A stretch of 64,000 nucleotides of DNA from Desulfospira sp963664655 (GTDB lineage: Bacteria; Desulfobacterota; Desulfobacteria; Desulfobacterales; Desulfobacteraceae), in assembly GCA_963664655.2 (NCBI GenBank), contig OY761554.1, positions 4,278,001 to 4,342,000 of the forward strand, written 5' to 3'. Under the pieces are notes generated by a model that worked only from the letters and a program-made list of their open reading frames with translations, was not told the DNA's origin and ran no database searches. This document shows, piece by piece, positions 57,325 through 64,000 of the stretch (positions are counted from its first letter, which is position 1; each line of letters begins with the position of its first letter). Made by a program: the position numbers and the translations under genes.

Positions 57325-58072
57325 TTTTCTCCTCCTGTTGTTGCTTAGAATAAATTGTGTATGGACAATTAAAATTTTTTCAGCTTTCGTCAAATCTTTA
57401 TGCCATCTTCAGGTTTGCAACAACCATACCTATGCACCTCGAACAACACAAAAAACGGGGAAAAACTTTAACCATCACATCTTCCTTTATTACCAAGCAC
57501 TTAAGTGACTTCTGACCGGCGAAAGCCCACCGGCGATTTTTCTCAGGTCTTTCAGGTTTCCAGCCGCAATTGGTTTTTGTGAAAAAATGTACATAACATT
57601 GAGAAGTTTTTTTCCTATGATTGTGAACTTTTTGTAACATTTTTTCCGGTCAGCCGTGCTTGGGGTTTATCCCGGGTTTCCGGCCCGGGAAGCTTTTATC
57701 CGCCTTGGATATAGATCGTATTTTCGATATCAAACTTTGGGCATTTGGTCAACTTTAATTTCAGGGCCGCTTTAATCTGACAGGTTATTTTAAGGAACCG
57801 CCGGCTACCATTATGATCCGGGGGGGGGATTGCGGTGATCCGGTGATCCGGGTCGGGCCACGCCAACACACTGAAATATTGTAAAAAAGGGCCGATCTAT
57901 CGGACTAAAAAGCCCTTAATCGACCCTTTTGGGCGCCAAAAACATGCGATTAAGGATTAAGACTGACTATAAAAAATAAAGGTTTCAAAATAGCCCACAT
58001 TTAAAATGAGGGTAACCATCTGGTCTGGCTCGACGAAACAGACCAGGCGACAGGGTGGCCTGGAGACGATCC
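57325..58072. other. Long intergenic region, 748 nt
   Basis: No gene supported. It holds a 10-bp palindrome CACTTAAGTG (about 57498-57507), a small GACCGGCG/CACCGGCG stem-loop (57515-57537), a CCCGGGTTTCCGGCCCGGG hairpin (about 57671-57690), a run of eight to nine G at 57821-57829, and one inverted REP-type unit (57838-57960). It might contain the leader of the dockerin gene. Confidence 0.5.
57838..57960. repeat. REP-type unit, inverted copy
   Basis: Read on the minus strand: AAAAGGGTCGATTAAGGGCT, TTTTTAG, ATCGGCCCTTTT, AATATTTCAG, then GGCGTGGCCCGACCCGGATC. Same order as the units at 55684-55860 but the inner hairpin has changed sequence. It shows the family is dispersed 2 kb from the transposase. 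Confidence 0.8.
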
Positions 58073-58129
58073 ATTATGTCAAGTATTTTGTTTAAAAAAC
58101 TTGACATAATTGTTTTAAAAACCTATTGT
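58073..58129 (+). promoter_or_regulatory. Promoter with overlapping 12-bp inverted-repeat operator for the AbiE operon
   Basis: ATTATGTCAAGT (58073-58084) and ACTTGACATAAT (58099-58110) are perfect inverted repeats. The right half contains the -35 TTGACA (58101-58106); TATTGT (58124-58129) follows with 17-nt spacing. AbiEi antitoxins are known to repress their own promoter through inverted repeats, so this is the likely operator. Confidence 0.75.
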
Positions 58130-58163
58130 TCTCATTAACAATACAAAAAAAAATGAGGGCATT

Positions 58164-58895
58164 ATGAAAGTTGCGGAAAAGGTTAAGGCAAAGGTAAACA
58201 AAATTCCGCCAGGCAGGGTGTTCAGGTACTCTGATATTGGGGTCGGTTATGATGAATATGGTGCAGCGGCAAAAATCTTAAGCCGCATGGTAAAAGCAAA
58301 AGCTGTCAAAAGGCTCTCTGCCGGGGTCTTTTACAAACCCAAAGCAACTGTATTTGGGGAATTAGGTCCCAATGAAAGCGAACAACTTCGGCCGTATCTA
58401 TTTGATGGAAAAAAAAGGATTGCCTATATTACCGGGCCCGCCTTGTTTAACCGGTTAAGCTTGACTACCCAAGTGCCAATAGACATTGACATCGCCACCC
58501 CAAAAAAAAGAGCGTCTCTGCGAGCCGGCAATGTAACCGTCCGTTTTGTTAAAAGTTATGCAGAAGTTAACAACAAAAATTATCATCTTTTAGGGATACT
58601 TGATGTTCTCAAAGATTTTAAAAAAATTCCTGATTTAAAAACAGAATTAATCATAAAACGGCTCAGGGCGATTGTCACAGGTTTATCGAATCGTGAGAAA
58701 AAGGATTTAATTAAATATGCGCTGTTTTATCCACCTAGAACCCGCGCCCTTTTAGGTGCATTACTGGAATCAATGGAAACGGAGCAAAGAAAACTGGTGG
58801 TCAATTTAAAACAAAGTTTAAACCCGTTGTCTTCATACCTTCTTGGCATATCTCAAGAAGTCCTGCCCAACGCGAAACGCTGGTCCATTGTATGA
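58164..58895 (+). CDS. AbiEi-type antitoxin / DUF6088 family transcriptional regulator
   Basis: Antitoxin of a type IV toxin-antitoxin pair. Residues about 1-70 form a winged helix (KVAEKVKAKVNKIPPGRVFR, YSDIG, AAKILSRMVKAKAVKRLSAG, VFYKP). A C-terminal AbiEi antitoxin domain follows (KRIAYITGPALFNRLSLTTQ, VPIDIDIATPKKRASLRAGN, KTELIIKRLRAIVTGLSNRE). 243 residues. AGGGC lies 3 nt before ATG 58164, and the promoter/operator is at 58073-58129. The stop overlaps the toxin start by 4 nt (ATGA), as usual for abiE operons. Confidence 0.88.
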   Translation: MKVAEKVKAKVNKIPPGRVFRYSDIGVGYDEYGAAAKILSRMVKAKAVKRLSAGVFYKPKATVFGELGPNESEQLRPYLFDGKKRIAYITGPALFNRLSLTTQVPIDIDIATPKKRASLRAGNVTVRFVKSYAEVNNKNYHLLGILDVLKDFKKIPDLKTELIIKRLRAIVTGLSNREKKDLIKYALFYPPRTRALLGALLESMETEQRKLVVNLKQSLNPLSSYLLGISQEVLPNAKRWSIV

Positions 58896-59869
58896 AGCTG
58901 CATTTAAATAAAAAATTGTTCCAGGAAGCCATTCAGGCAACCGCTCAATACATCGGCATCCCGGAGGTTTATGTAGAAAAGGATTACTGGGTTTCCTTAG
59001 CCCTGCTTAAAATATTCTCGTCTGATATCAAAAACCGGGTGGTATTTAAGGGCGGCACATGCCTTTCAAAATGCCATCACCTTATCCACAGATTCTCAGA
59101 AGATATTGATCTGGTCATCGTCCCTGCTGCAGGAGAGGCAGCCAATCAATCTTCTAAAAGGATGAAATTGGTCAGTAAAATTGTCGGCCAGGTTTTGCCC
59201 GAAAAACATATTGAAGGATATACCAACAAAAAGGGTAATATCAGGAAAACGGTCCATCAGTATGACAGAGTTTTTGACGGCCGCCTGGGGCAGGTAGGAG
59301 AGCATCTGGTGATCGAAGCATCTTTGCTTGGCAACTTTGAGCCGTTCAGCACTGAAAAAATCAGCACCTATATCCAGGATTTCATGATTCACACAGGCAC
59401 TGATGATCTGCTTGAAGAATATGAAATAACTTCTTTTGATGTGCAGGCGCTCTGTGTTGAGCGCACTTTATGTGAAAAAATAATGAGCCTGGTCAGATTC
59501 TCACAGGCTAAAGACCGGGATCTTATCCTGCCCACCAAAATCCGACATATCTATGATTTGCATCTTATGCTGCAAAATGAAGGGATTTTATCATTTTTTC
59601 AGACAGATAACTTTTTTAAAATGATGCTCAAAGTTGGAGAAGATGATTATATCGGTTATAAAAATAATAATGAATGGCTGAAAATGCACCCTGCAAATGC
59701 TGTCATTTTTCATTCCCCGGAAACGGTATGGCCGCTCATGATGAACGCGTATCAAGGCCCTTTCAGGCAAATGGTTTATGGTGAAATGCCCACAGGAGCA
59801 GACATGCTTGATACTTTGTACAAAATAAATAAGAGAATAAAATTGATTGACTGGCATGTCGGTTGTTAA
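58892..59869 (+). CDS. AbiEii/AbiGii-type nucleotidyltransferase toxin
   Basis: Nucleotidyltransferase toxin of the AbiE family, linked to phage defence by abortive infection in characterised members. 325 residues. N-terminal EKDYWVSLALLKIF; the catalytic motif is VVFKGGTCLSKCHHLIHRFS followed by EDIDLVIVP, i.e. GGTxLSK with the DxD-like EDIDL. Downstream: DLLEEYEITSFDVQALCVER then TLCEKIMSLVRFSQAKDRDL, with the conserved TLxEKIxxL segment and KxRDLxD-like region. All core residues are present. Translation is coupled to the antitoxin. Confidence 0.9.
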   Translation: MKLHLNKKLFQEAIQATAQYIGIPEVYVEKDYWVSLALLKIFSSDIKNRVVFKGGTCLSKCHHLIHRFSEDIDLVIVPAAGEAANQSSKRMKLVSKIVGQVLPEKHIEGYTNKKGNIRKTVHQYDRVFDGRLGQVGEHLVIEASLLGNFEPFSTEKISTYIQDFMIHTGTDDLLEEYEITSFDVQALCVERTLCEKIMSLVRFSQAKDRDLILPTKIRHIYDLHLMLQNEGILSFFQTDNFFKMMLKVGEDDYIGYKNNNEWLKMHPANAVIFHSPETVWPLMMNAYQGPFRQMVYGEMPTGADMLDTLYKINKRIKLIDWHVGC

Positions 59870-59903
59870 GACCGGCCATGCTGCCATGGCATGGACCATG
59901 GGG

Positions 59904-59945
59904 TCACCATTTATCCATAGATTTTCTGAAGATTTTCACAACAAA
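59904..59945 (+). pseudogene. Possible remnant of a second AbiEii catalytic motif
   Basis: One reading frame encodes SPFIHRFSEDFHNKP, close to the HLIHRFSEDIDL motif of the AbiEii gene just upstream. At DNA level ATCCATAGATTTTCTGAAGA matches the AbiEii segment at about 59083-59102 with 17 of 20 identities. No longer coding context is seen, so it may be a decayed duplicate or chance. Confidence 0.35.
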
Positions 59946-60043
59946 CCACGGGGAAGCCGGAAAAAATACTGTTCAGATATGCCGACGCGTGCCAGTAATA
60001 ATAAGGATAGCACAGGCAGGGGCTTAACCTTGCGGTTATTTTA

Positions 60044-60643
60044 TTATCTTCCTGTTTTCAGGCCCGGTTTGAATTCAACATTCAAGTAAATTTCAGATAA
60101 ATTCAGCTCACAGTTAACCGATTCTATTTTCACGCTTTGTTCTTCTTTATCGTACAATTTGTAATGCCAAATATCTTTGGTGCGGATATATTGTTCTACT
60201 GAATATTCGTATTGTGAAACAAGAATGTATTCTTTCAAGGTTGATACCTGCTGGTAAGCTTTAAATTTTTTTCCCCTATCATAACTTTCAGTAGATTCAG
60301 ATAATATCTCTATAATCATGACAGGGTTTATCAGGGTGTCAAATTCATTATCTTCAAATTCAGGTTCGCCACAATATATTACAATATCCGGATAGACGTA
60401 TTTATCTTCAATCTTCACGCGCATATCATTAGAGAGAGGGTTGCATGGGGATTTAGAACCTTTTAGCTTCATCCCTATTTCTCTTATGAGATTTACATTA
60501 ATTTGATTGTGATTGAATTTTGCACCGACCATGGCAAATATTTCACCGTCATAAAATTCATGCTTAATATCCATGGAACTTCTTTCCATTTCCAGATATT
60601 GGGCAGGTGTCATTTTGCTTTTTTCTTGTGGTTGTGCATTCAT
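60044..60643 (-). CDS. Uma2-family (DUF820) putative endonuclease
   Basis: PD-(D/E)XK-like restriction endonuclease fold protein of unknown role, common in expanded families. 199 residues. Motifs: MTPAQYLEMERSSMDIKHEF then YDGEIFAMVGAKFNHNQI, SNDMRVKIEDKYVYPDIVIY (the PDIVI strand with the metal-site Asp) and NPVMIIEILSESTESYDRGK with E and the later K of the active site. KFKAYQQVSTLKEYILVSQY completes the pattern. Located after the AbiE pair on the opposite strand, in an accessory region. No partner gene is obvious. Confidence 0.88.
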   Translation of the reverse strand: MNAQPQEKSKMTPAQYLEMERSSMDIKHEFYDGEIFAMVGAKFNHNQINVNLIREIGMKLKGSKSPCNPLSNDMRVKIEDKYVYPDIVIYCGEPEFEDNEFDTLINPVMIIEILSESTESYDRGKKFKAYQQVSTLKEYILVSQYEYSVEQYIRTKDIWHYKLYDKEEQSVKIESVNCELNLSEIYLNVEFKPGLKTGR

Positions 60644-60730
60644 CCCCTGATTCCTGTTTTATTTAGATTCGTTTACGAAATCTTTATGGTGACTTTCATT
60701 ACACCACTGTCTATTATAACAGACAATATA

Positions 60731-61150
60731 TCAAGAACAATCTTTAAACCATAAAACAGCCCGATCAAGGTCCGGCAGGTTTTTCCAACCCGGGACATGA
60801 ATCCCCTGACGGACATAGGCCTAATCTTTGCCATAAATCAGAATGGATTGCCCCACCTCATTTGACAGGTCTGAGAAGGCATGCAGGTTGCGAAAAAATT
60901 TGGAGGTGATGGTCTGCCCGGACCTGACTTCTATCTATGTTAACGCCCCGGGGGATTTTTGAAACAGAAAATCAATTTCCAGGCCCTTGTTTTCCCTGAA
61001 ATAATAAAGCTCTTGCCCGATACCGGTTGAATTGAGCTGCTGTTTCAAAAGCTCGTCAAAGACAAGGGTTTCAAAAAGGGCACCTTTTAAAAGAACAGGG
61101 ATGGGGAACCATCTGGCCGGGCTCGCTGATCCCGATCAGGCGGTCTAAGG
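60731..61150 (-). pseudogene. Decayed ATPase gene (AAA_14/DUF4143 type), C-terminal part
   Basis: Minus-strand translation shows LKGALFETLVFDELLKQQLN, then GIGQELYYFRENKGLEIDFL, an internal TAG near 60925, IEVRSGQTITSKFFRNLHAF, LIYGKD, a second TAG at 60821-60823, and AYVRQGIHVPGWKNLPDL. A preceding block LDRLIGISEPGQMVPHP is in a different frame. These match the order of the DUF4143 domain in AAA ATPases, where the nuclease-like EIDFL and EVKSG motifs occur. Two stops and at least one frameshift make it a pseudogene; the ATPase domain is absent. Confidence 0.75.
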
Positions 61151-61244
61151 ATACCATCTCCAGATTGGCAAAGAGCGATTTGCACCGAACCATCAAAAAA
61201 ATCATTATGGACTGCATATAAAGAATGTTGAAAATAAGCCGGGC

Positions 61245-61284
61245 AAAAAAAACAGCCGGTTGATAGATTACCACTAACCGGCTG
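61245..61284 (-). terminator. Intrinsic terminator of the tRNA-Leu gene
   Basis: On the minus strand CAGCCGGTT and AACCGGCTG form a perfect 9-bp stem with a 14-nt loop, followed by eight T. It begins 11 nt after the tRNA 3' end. Confidence 0.9.
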
Positions 61285-61294
61285 CTTCAAAATA

Positions 61295-61379
61295 TGGTAC
61301 CGAAGAAGGGACTTGAACCCCCACGCCTTGCGGCACTAGATCCTAAGTCTAGCGTGTCTACCAGTTCCACCACTTCGGC
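61295..61379 (-). tRNA. tRNA-Leu, anticodon TAG
   Basis: 85 nt including encoded CCA. The acceptor stem is GCCGAAG with CTTCGGT (the first pair is G.U). The anticodon arm is CTAGA-CTTAGGA-TCTAG, giving anticodon TAG. The long variable arm GTGCCGCAAGGCGT is of the type II Leu/Ser form, and the T arm contains GGTTCAAGTCC. It has its own promoter and terminator. Confidence 0.95.
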
Positions 61380-61445
61380 ATAGTATGCGGATTTCCGGGC
61401 AGACTGCCGTAAAATAGCCCTTTGGGCAGCCGCCGCAGGGAGATA

Positions 61446-61474
61446 TTTGTATTAAACCCTTGGAAAAATGTCAA
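61446..61474 (-). promoter_or_regulatory. Predicted promoter of tRNA-Leu
   Basis: On the minus strand TTGACA (61469-61474), a 17-nt spacer and TACAAA (61446-61451). It lies about 67 nt before the tRNA 5' end, between the HIT gene stop and the tRNA. Confidence 0.65.
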
Positions 61475-61489
61475 TAAAGAATTGTTTGG

Positions 61490-61834
61490 TTATGGGTTGT
61501 ATCGCTTGTGCCATCCGCCGATCAGATGAAGATGCAGGTGGAAAATTTCCTGCCCCCCCCCTTTTTCCACGTTGAACAGCAGTTTGTATCCGGCCCGGTG
61601 GGTCTCTTCTTTTTTGGCCATGTCCTTTGCCACCAAAAACAGATGGCCGATGAGGGCCTGATCGCTGGCATCAAGATCGTTGATGCTTCTGATATGCTGC
61701 TTTGGCACGATGAGAAGGTGAACCGGGGCGGCCGGGTTGATGTCCCTGAACACCACGCATAAATCATCCTCGTATAAAAAGGTGGCCGGCGTTTCTTTGC
61801 TGACGATCTTGCAGAACAGGCAGTCAGATTTCAT
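61490..61834 (-). CDS. HIT-family (HinT-like) nucleotide hydrolase
   Basis: Histidine triad protein, 114 residues, probably a purine nucleoside phosphoramidase. It starts CLFCKIVSKETPATFLYEDD, then LCVVFRDINPAAPVHLLIVP (nucleotide-binding strand), and ends with the triad GGGQEIFHLHLHLIGGWHKR; the catalytic His is in HLHLHL. Length and motifs are standard for HinT. The ATG shares one base with the sirtuin stop (TAATG at 61834), so the two are coupled. Confidence 0.94.
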   Translation of the reverse strand: MKSDCLFCKIVSKETPATFLYEDDLCVVFRDINPAAPVHLLIVPKQHIRSINDLDASDQALIGHLFLVAKDMAKKEETHRAGYKLLFNVEKGGGQEIFHLHLHLIGGWHKRYNP

Positions 61835-62574
61835 TACTCCCCCTGATAACTGATTTCATCCATTAAGGTTTCCATGGCATGGACGGCCCGGTCCTCTAAG
61901 AAAATATCCGTTACCCGCCGGGTGTATTCGGAGGGGCAGGGATTGATTTCAATGATCACCGCGCCGTTGGACTTTGCCGCAGACGGAATCAAATTGGCCG
62001 GGGCCACGGTGCCGGTGGTCCCGACCAGCAGGAAACAGTCGGCCTTTTCGGTTTCCTTAAAAGAAAGGGACCGGGCCGGTTCCGGGATGGCTTCCCCGAA
62101 AAAGATCACATCCGGCTTTAAAATACCGCCACATCTTTCACACAGGGGCGGCAGCCGGCTCAGGTCAATCTGGGAAATTTTATACCGGGTTTTGCAGGAC
62201 AGACAAACCAGTTTTTTTAAGGAGCCGTGAAATTCATGGACTACCTTTGAACCGGCGTCATAGTGAAGGTTGTCCACGTTCTGGGTGATGACACCCTGCA
62301 GTTTTCCCTCAGCCTCTAATTCGGACAGGGAATAATGGGCCGCATTGGGCAGAACCGAACCAAACAGATCATAAAAAATTTCCCGGATGACTTCCCAGGA
62401 TTTTTGGGGTTCCTGAAGAAAATACCGGATGTCAAAGGTCATGGGGTCGTATTTATTCCATAGCCCGTTTTCTCCCCTGAACGGCGGGACACCGCTTTCA
62501 ACGGATATCCCGGCCCCGGTAAAAGCAATACACCGCCTTGCCTGGAGGATAGCCTTTGCAGCCTTCTGGTACAC
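61834..62574 (-). CDS. NAD-dependent protein deacylase, Sir2 family (CobB-like)
   Basis: Removes acyl groups from lysines using NAD. 246 residues. Motifs: CIAFTGAGISVESGVPPFRG (NAD-binding GAGxS and PxFRG), VITQNVDNLHYDAGSKVVHE (TQNxDxLH), FHGS with the catalytic His in HEFHGSLKK, and a four-Cys zinc module (CLSC and CERC). DVIFFGEAIPEP, LLVGTTGTVAPANLIP and VIIEINPCP complete the fold. It lacks the Tyr/Arg pair spacing I would expect for a desuccinylase (an Ala-Arg-Tyr-Arg stretch is not seen), so a deacetylase or other acyl preference is possible. Cytoplasmic; operon with the HIT gene. Confidence 0.93.
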   Translation of the reverse strand: MYQKAAKAILQARRCIAFTGAGISVESGVPPFRGENGLWNKYDPMTFDIRYFLQEPQKSWEVIREIFYDLFGSVLPNAAHYSLSELEAEGKLQGVITQNVDNLHYDAGSKVVHEFHGSLKKLVCLSCKTRYKISQIDLSRLPPLCERCGGILKPDVIFFGEAIPEPARSLSFKETEKADCFLLVGTTGTVAPANLIPSAAKSNGAVIIEINPCPSEYTRRVTDIFLEDRAVHAMETLMDEISYQGE

Positions 62575-62725
62575 GGTTTTATCTCCTTTTGGGTTTACAC
62601 TTTTCTTTATGCCTGTTATTTAAATAGTGTTTGGGCACTAAATTAAGGAATATGCCACATCCCTTTGCAATTGTACATGGCATATCAATCCGGGCCAACC
62701 GCTAACGGCGTAAAGCGAAGAAACC

Positions 62726-63268
62726 ATGAACAGTATTAAGAACAAAGCCATTACCCCCGGTGACCTTGCCGGCAACCTGGCCAATTTTGCCATTGACCGG
62801 ACTGACTTAAAAGCGCTGCTGACCGCCCTGCCCCCTTCCCACGGCCTGAACGCCACAGCGGTTGAATATGAATTGGGTATTTTAAAAATCTTGAGCGTGG
62901 GCTGGGGCATATCCTTTTTCATGGCGGCTGCAGATAAAAACAAGGCCGTGGTCTCCCAGACCTACTGGGAGGTCATCCGGGAAATCTCACAAAACATTTC
63001 CAGTTTGACCGAAACCACCACAGGCCAGACCATTGATTATTTCAACATTCTGAAAGAGCGGCTGGACATTTATTTAAAAGGCATGCAGCAAAGTCCTGAA
63101 AAAACCGCGGACCCGGCCGTGATTGTCGGCCCCTTGTTTGCTGAGGCCTGCCACAGCCCGGGCAATGCCATTGCCATTCTCACCGGCACCAAAATATTTA
63201 CCCTGACCCTTGGGGCGGTTAAAGAATACCTGGGGTCCGTCACAGTGGAAGACATCAAACTCAACTGA
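62726..63268 (+). CDS. Conserved-looking protein of unknown function (180 aa)
   Basis: I do not recognise this family. The start is ATG 62726, preceded by AAGCGAAGAAACC. The protein has no signal peptide; residues about 49-70 (ELGILKILSVGWGISFFMAA) are moderately hydrophobic, but interrupted and followed by charged residues, so more likely a buried helix than a membrane segment. Mostly helical, ending in a basic/acidic mix (VKEYLGSVTVEDIKLN). It sits 31 nt upstream of the rhomboid protease gene on the same strand and may be co-transcribed with it; the opposite strand carries the sirtuin promoter region. No motif suggests a role. Confidence 0.8.
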   Translation: MNSIKNKAITPGDLAGNLANFAIDRTDLKALLTALPPSHGLNATAVEYELGILKILSVGWGISFFMAAADKNKAVVSQTYWEVIREISQNISSLTETTTGQTIDYFNILKERLDIYLKGMQQSPEKTADPAVIVGPLFAEACHSPGNAIAILTGTKIFTLTLGAVKEYLGSVTVEDIKLN

Positions 63269-63299
63269 GCACCCATTAACCAAAGCGGTAAAACATTCC

Positions 63300-64000
63300 A
63301 TGAAATCCAGATCTTTTTTGACCCCTTTGCGCCTTATAAAAGCCGTTATTTATGTGAATGCGGCCATGTTTGTGATCTGCCTGCTGTTCAGCGGCAGCGC
63401 CGCCCGGTTTACCTTAAACCCCTTTAAGGCCCTGACGCCTTCCATGAATGTTCTTGAATTTATGGGGGCCACCGGGGTTCTGCCCATTGTCCGGTTTAAA
63501 GCCTGGTGGACCCTGATCACGGCCAACTGGCTCCACGGCAGCCTGCTTCATATATTTTTTAACATGATGGCCTTTAGAACCGTGGGAGCCCTGGTTATTC
63601 TGGAATACGGCATGTACCGGATGTTCACCATCTACACCCTGGCCGGGGCCGGCGGATTTTTGCTGTCTTACGTGGGAAAGGTCTATATGACCATTGGCGC
63701 ATCATCAGGGATCTGCGGCCTGATCGGGGCCTTGCTCTACTTTGGCAAGTCCAGGGGCGGGGAATGGGGCAGCCGGATGTACAGGCAGACATCGGGGTGG
63801 ATCATCAGCCTGGCCCTGTTTGGATTTCTCATCCCCAACATCAACAACTGGGGACACCTGGGCGGCCTTGTTTCCGGGATCTTTTTAGGCTGGCTGTTTG
63901 CCTACAATGACCGAAGGCGCGAAAGTCCTGGGGACCGGATTCTGGCTGTTTTCCTGATGGTCCTTACAGGGGTTCTTTTGATCATTCCGGTGATTGACGG
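63300..64000 (+). CDS. Rhomboid-family intramembrane serine protease, 3' end beyond window
   Basis: 233 codons visible from ATG 63300. It cleaves membrane proteins within the bilayer. Several hydrophobic segments are seen: AVIYVNAAMFVICLLFS, LLHIFFNMMAFRTVGALVIL, FTIYTLAGAGGFLLSYVG, GLIGALLYF, IISLALFGFLIPNI and ILAVFLMVLTGVLLIIPV. The first conserved motif WWTLITANWLHGSLLHIFFN holds the HxxxHxxxN signature; the catalytic Ser is in TIGASSGICGLIG (GASSG) and the catalytic His in NWGHLGGLVSGIFLG. The frame runs off the window, so the length is unknown. Follows the unknown 180-aa gene. Confidence 0.93.
   Translation, partial: MKSRSFLTPLRLIKAVIYVNAAMFVICLLFSGSAARFTLNPFKALTPSMNVLEFMGATGVLPIVRFKAWWTLITANWLHGSLLHIFFNMMAFRTVGALVILEYGMYRMFTIYTLAGAGGFLLSYVGKVYMTIGASSGICGLIGALLYFGKSRGGEWGSRMYRQTSGWIISLALFGFLIPNINNWGHLGGLVSGIFLGWLFAYNDRRRESPGDRILAVFLMVLTGVLLIIPVID

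Noticed and set aside
57380..57420. Sigma-54-like site upstream of the dockerin gene
   Set aside because: A TGGCAT element is present on the minus strand but the -12 element lacks GC at the needed spacing.
57505..57690. Riboswitch (for example cyclic-di-GMP class) in the dockerin leader
   Set aside because: Some stem-loops exist, but the conserved core elements of the known classes could not be matched.

Overview
The window looks like chromosomal DNA of a Gram-negative, sulfate-reducer-like bacterium of the Desulfobacterota, most plausibly a Desulfobacteraceae relative. This is inferred from gene content: a lysS-lol-bamA-ompH-lpx operon that uses LpxI, a DHH/CBS/nucleotidyltransferase fusion, PilC beside a PilS-like kinase, a PEP-CTERM protein and a dockerin protein. 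No rRNA or species marker is present. Base composition is near-balanced to GC-rich in the housekeeping parts and visibly AT-richer from about 31 to 54 kb.

Region 1 (1-8.3 kb): 3' part of purC, a TolC-type outer-membrane channel, a small unknown gene, then the minus-strand aromatic operon pheA-aroE-aroA-aroK-aroC. Upstream of pheA is a complete-looking attenuator: a promoter, a 23-residue leader peptide crowded with Phe and Tyr codons, and mutually exclusive hairpins ending in an intrinsic terminator. pheA itself carries a frameshift in a run of seven G.

Region 2 (8.3-23.6 kb, minus strand): a repeat-rich spacer, then, in transcription order, lysS-lolC/E-lolD-bamA-ompH-lpxD-lpxA-lpxI-lpxB-corC. 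This is an envelope biogenesis operon for lipoprotein export, beta-barrel assembly and lipid A synthesis. Before it lie pilC and a PilS-like kinase, flanked by two copies of a 125-bp hairpin repeat whose arms co-vary.

Region 3 (23.6-31 kb): the tRNA nucleotidyltransferase fusion, trpS, a pseudouridine synthase, argJ, and a frameshifted SWIM-finger gene next to a third, shortened hairpin copy.

Region 4 (31.1-54.4 kb): a surface-glycan locus. Plus-strand rfbF-rfbG-rfbC-like genes should make a CDP-4-keto-6-deoxyhexose. Fifteen convergent minus-strand genes encode glycosyltransferases, a sulfotransferase, UDP-glucuronate decarboxylase, a C-methyltransferase, a CmcI-like enzyme, an FkbM methyltransferase and five radical SAM proteins. 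Three of the radical SAM genes are tandem paralogues carrying an N-terminal Rossmann-like module that recurs in other enzymes of the locus. An IS256-family element has cut fkbM, leaving an 8-bp target duplication; precise excision would restore the reading frame.

Region 5 (54.4-64 kb): mobile and accessory DNA. It holds a REP-associated transposase with long REP-like units on both sides, a PEP-CTERM protein and a cohesin-like/dockerin protein, an AbiEi/AbiEii toxin-antitoxin pair with a palindromic operator on its promoter, a Uma2 protein, a decayed ATPase, tRNA-Leu(TAG) with its own promoter and terminator, a HIT hydrolase, a sirtuin, an unknown gene and the start of a rhomboid protease.
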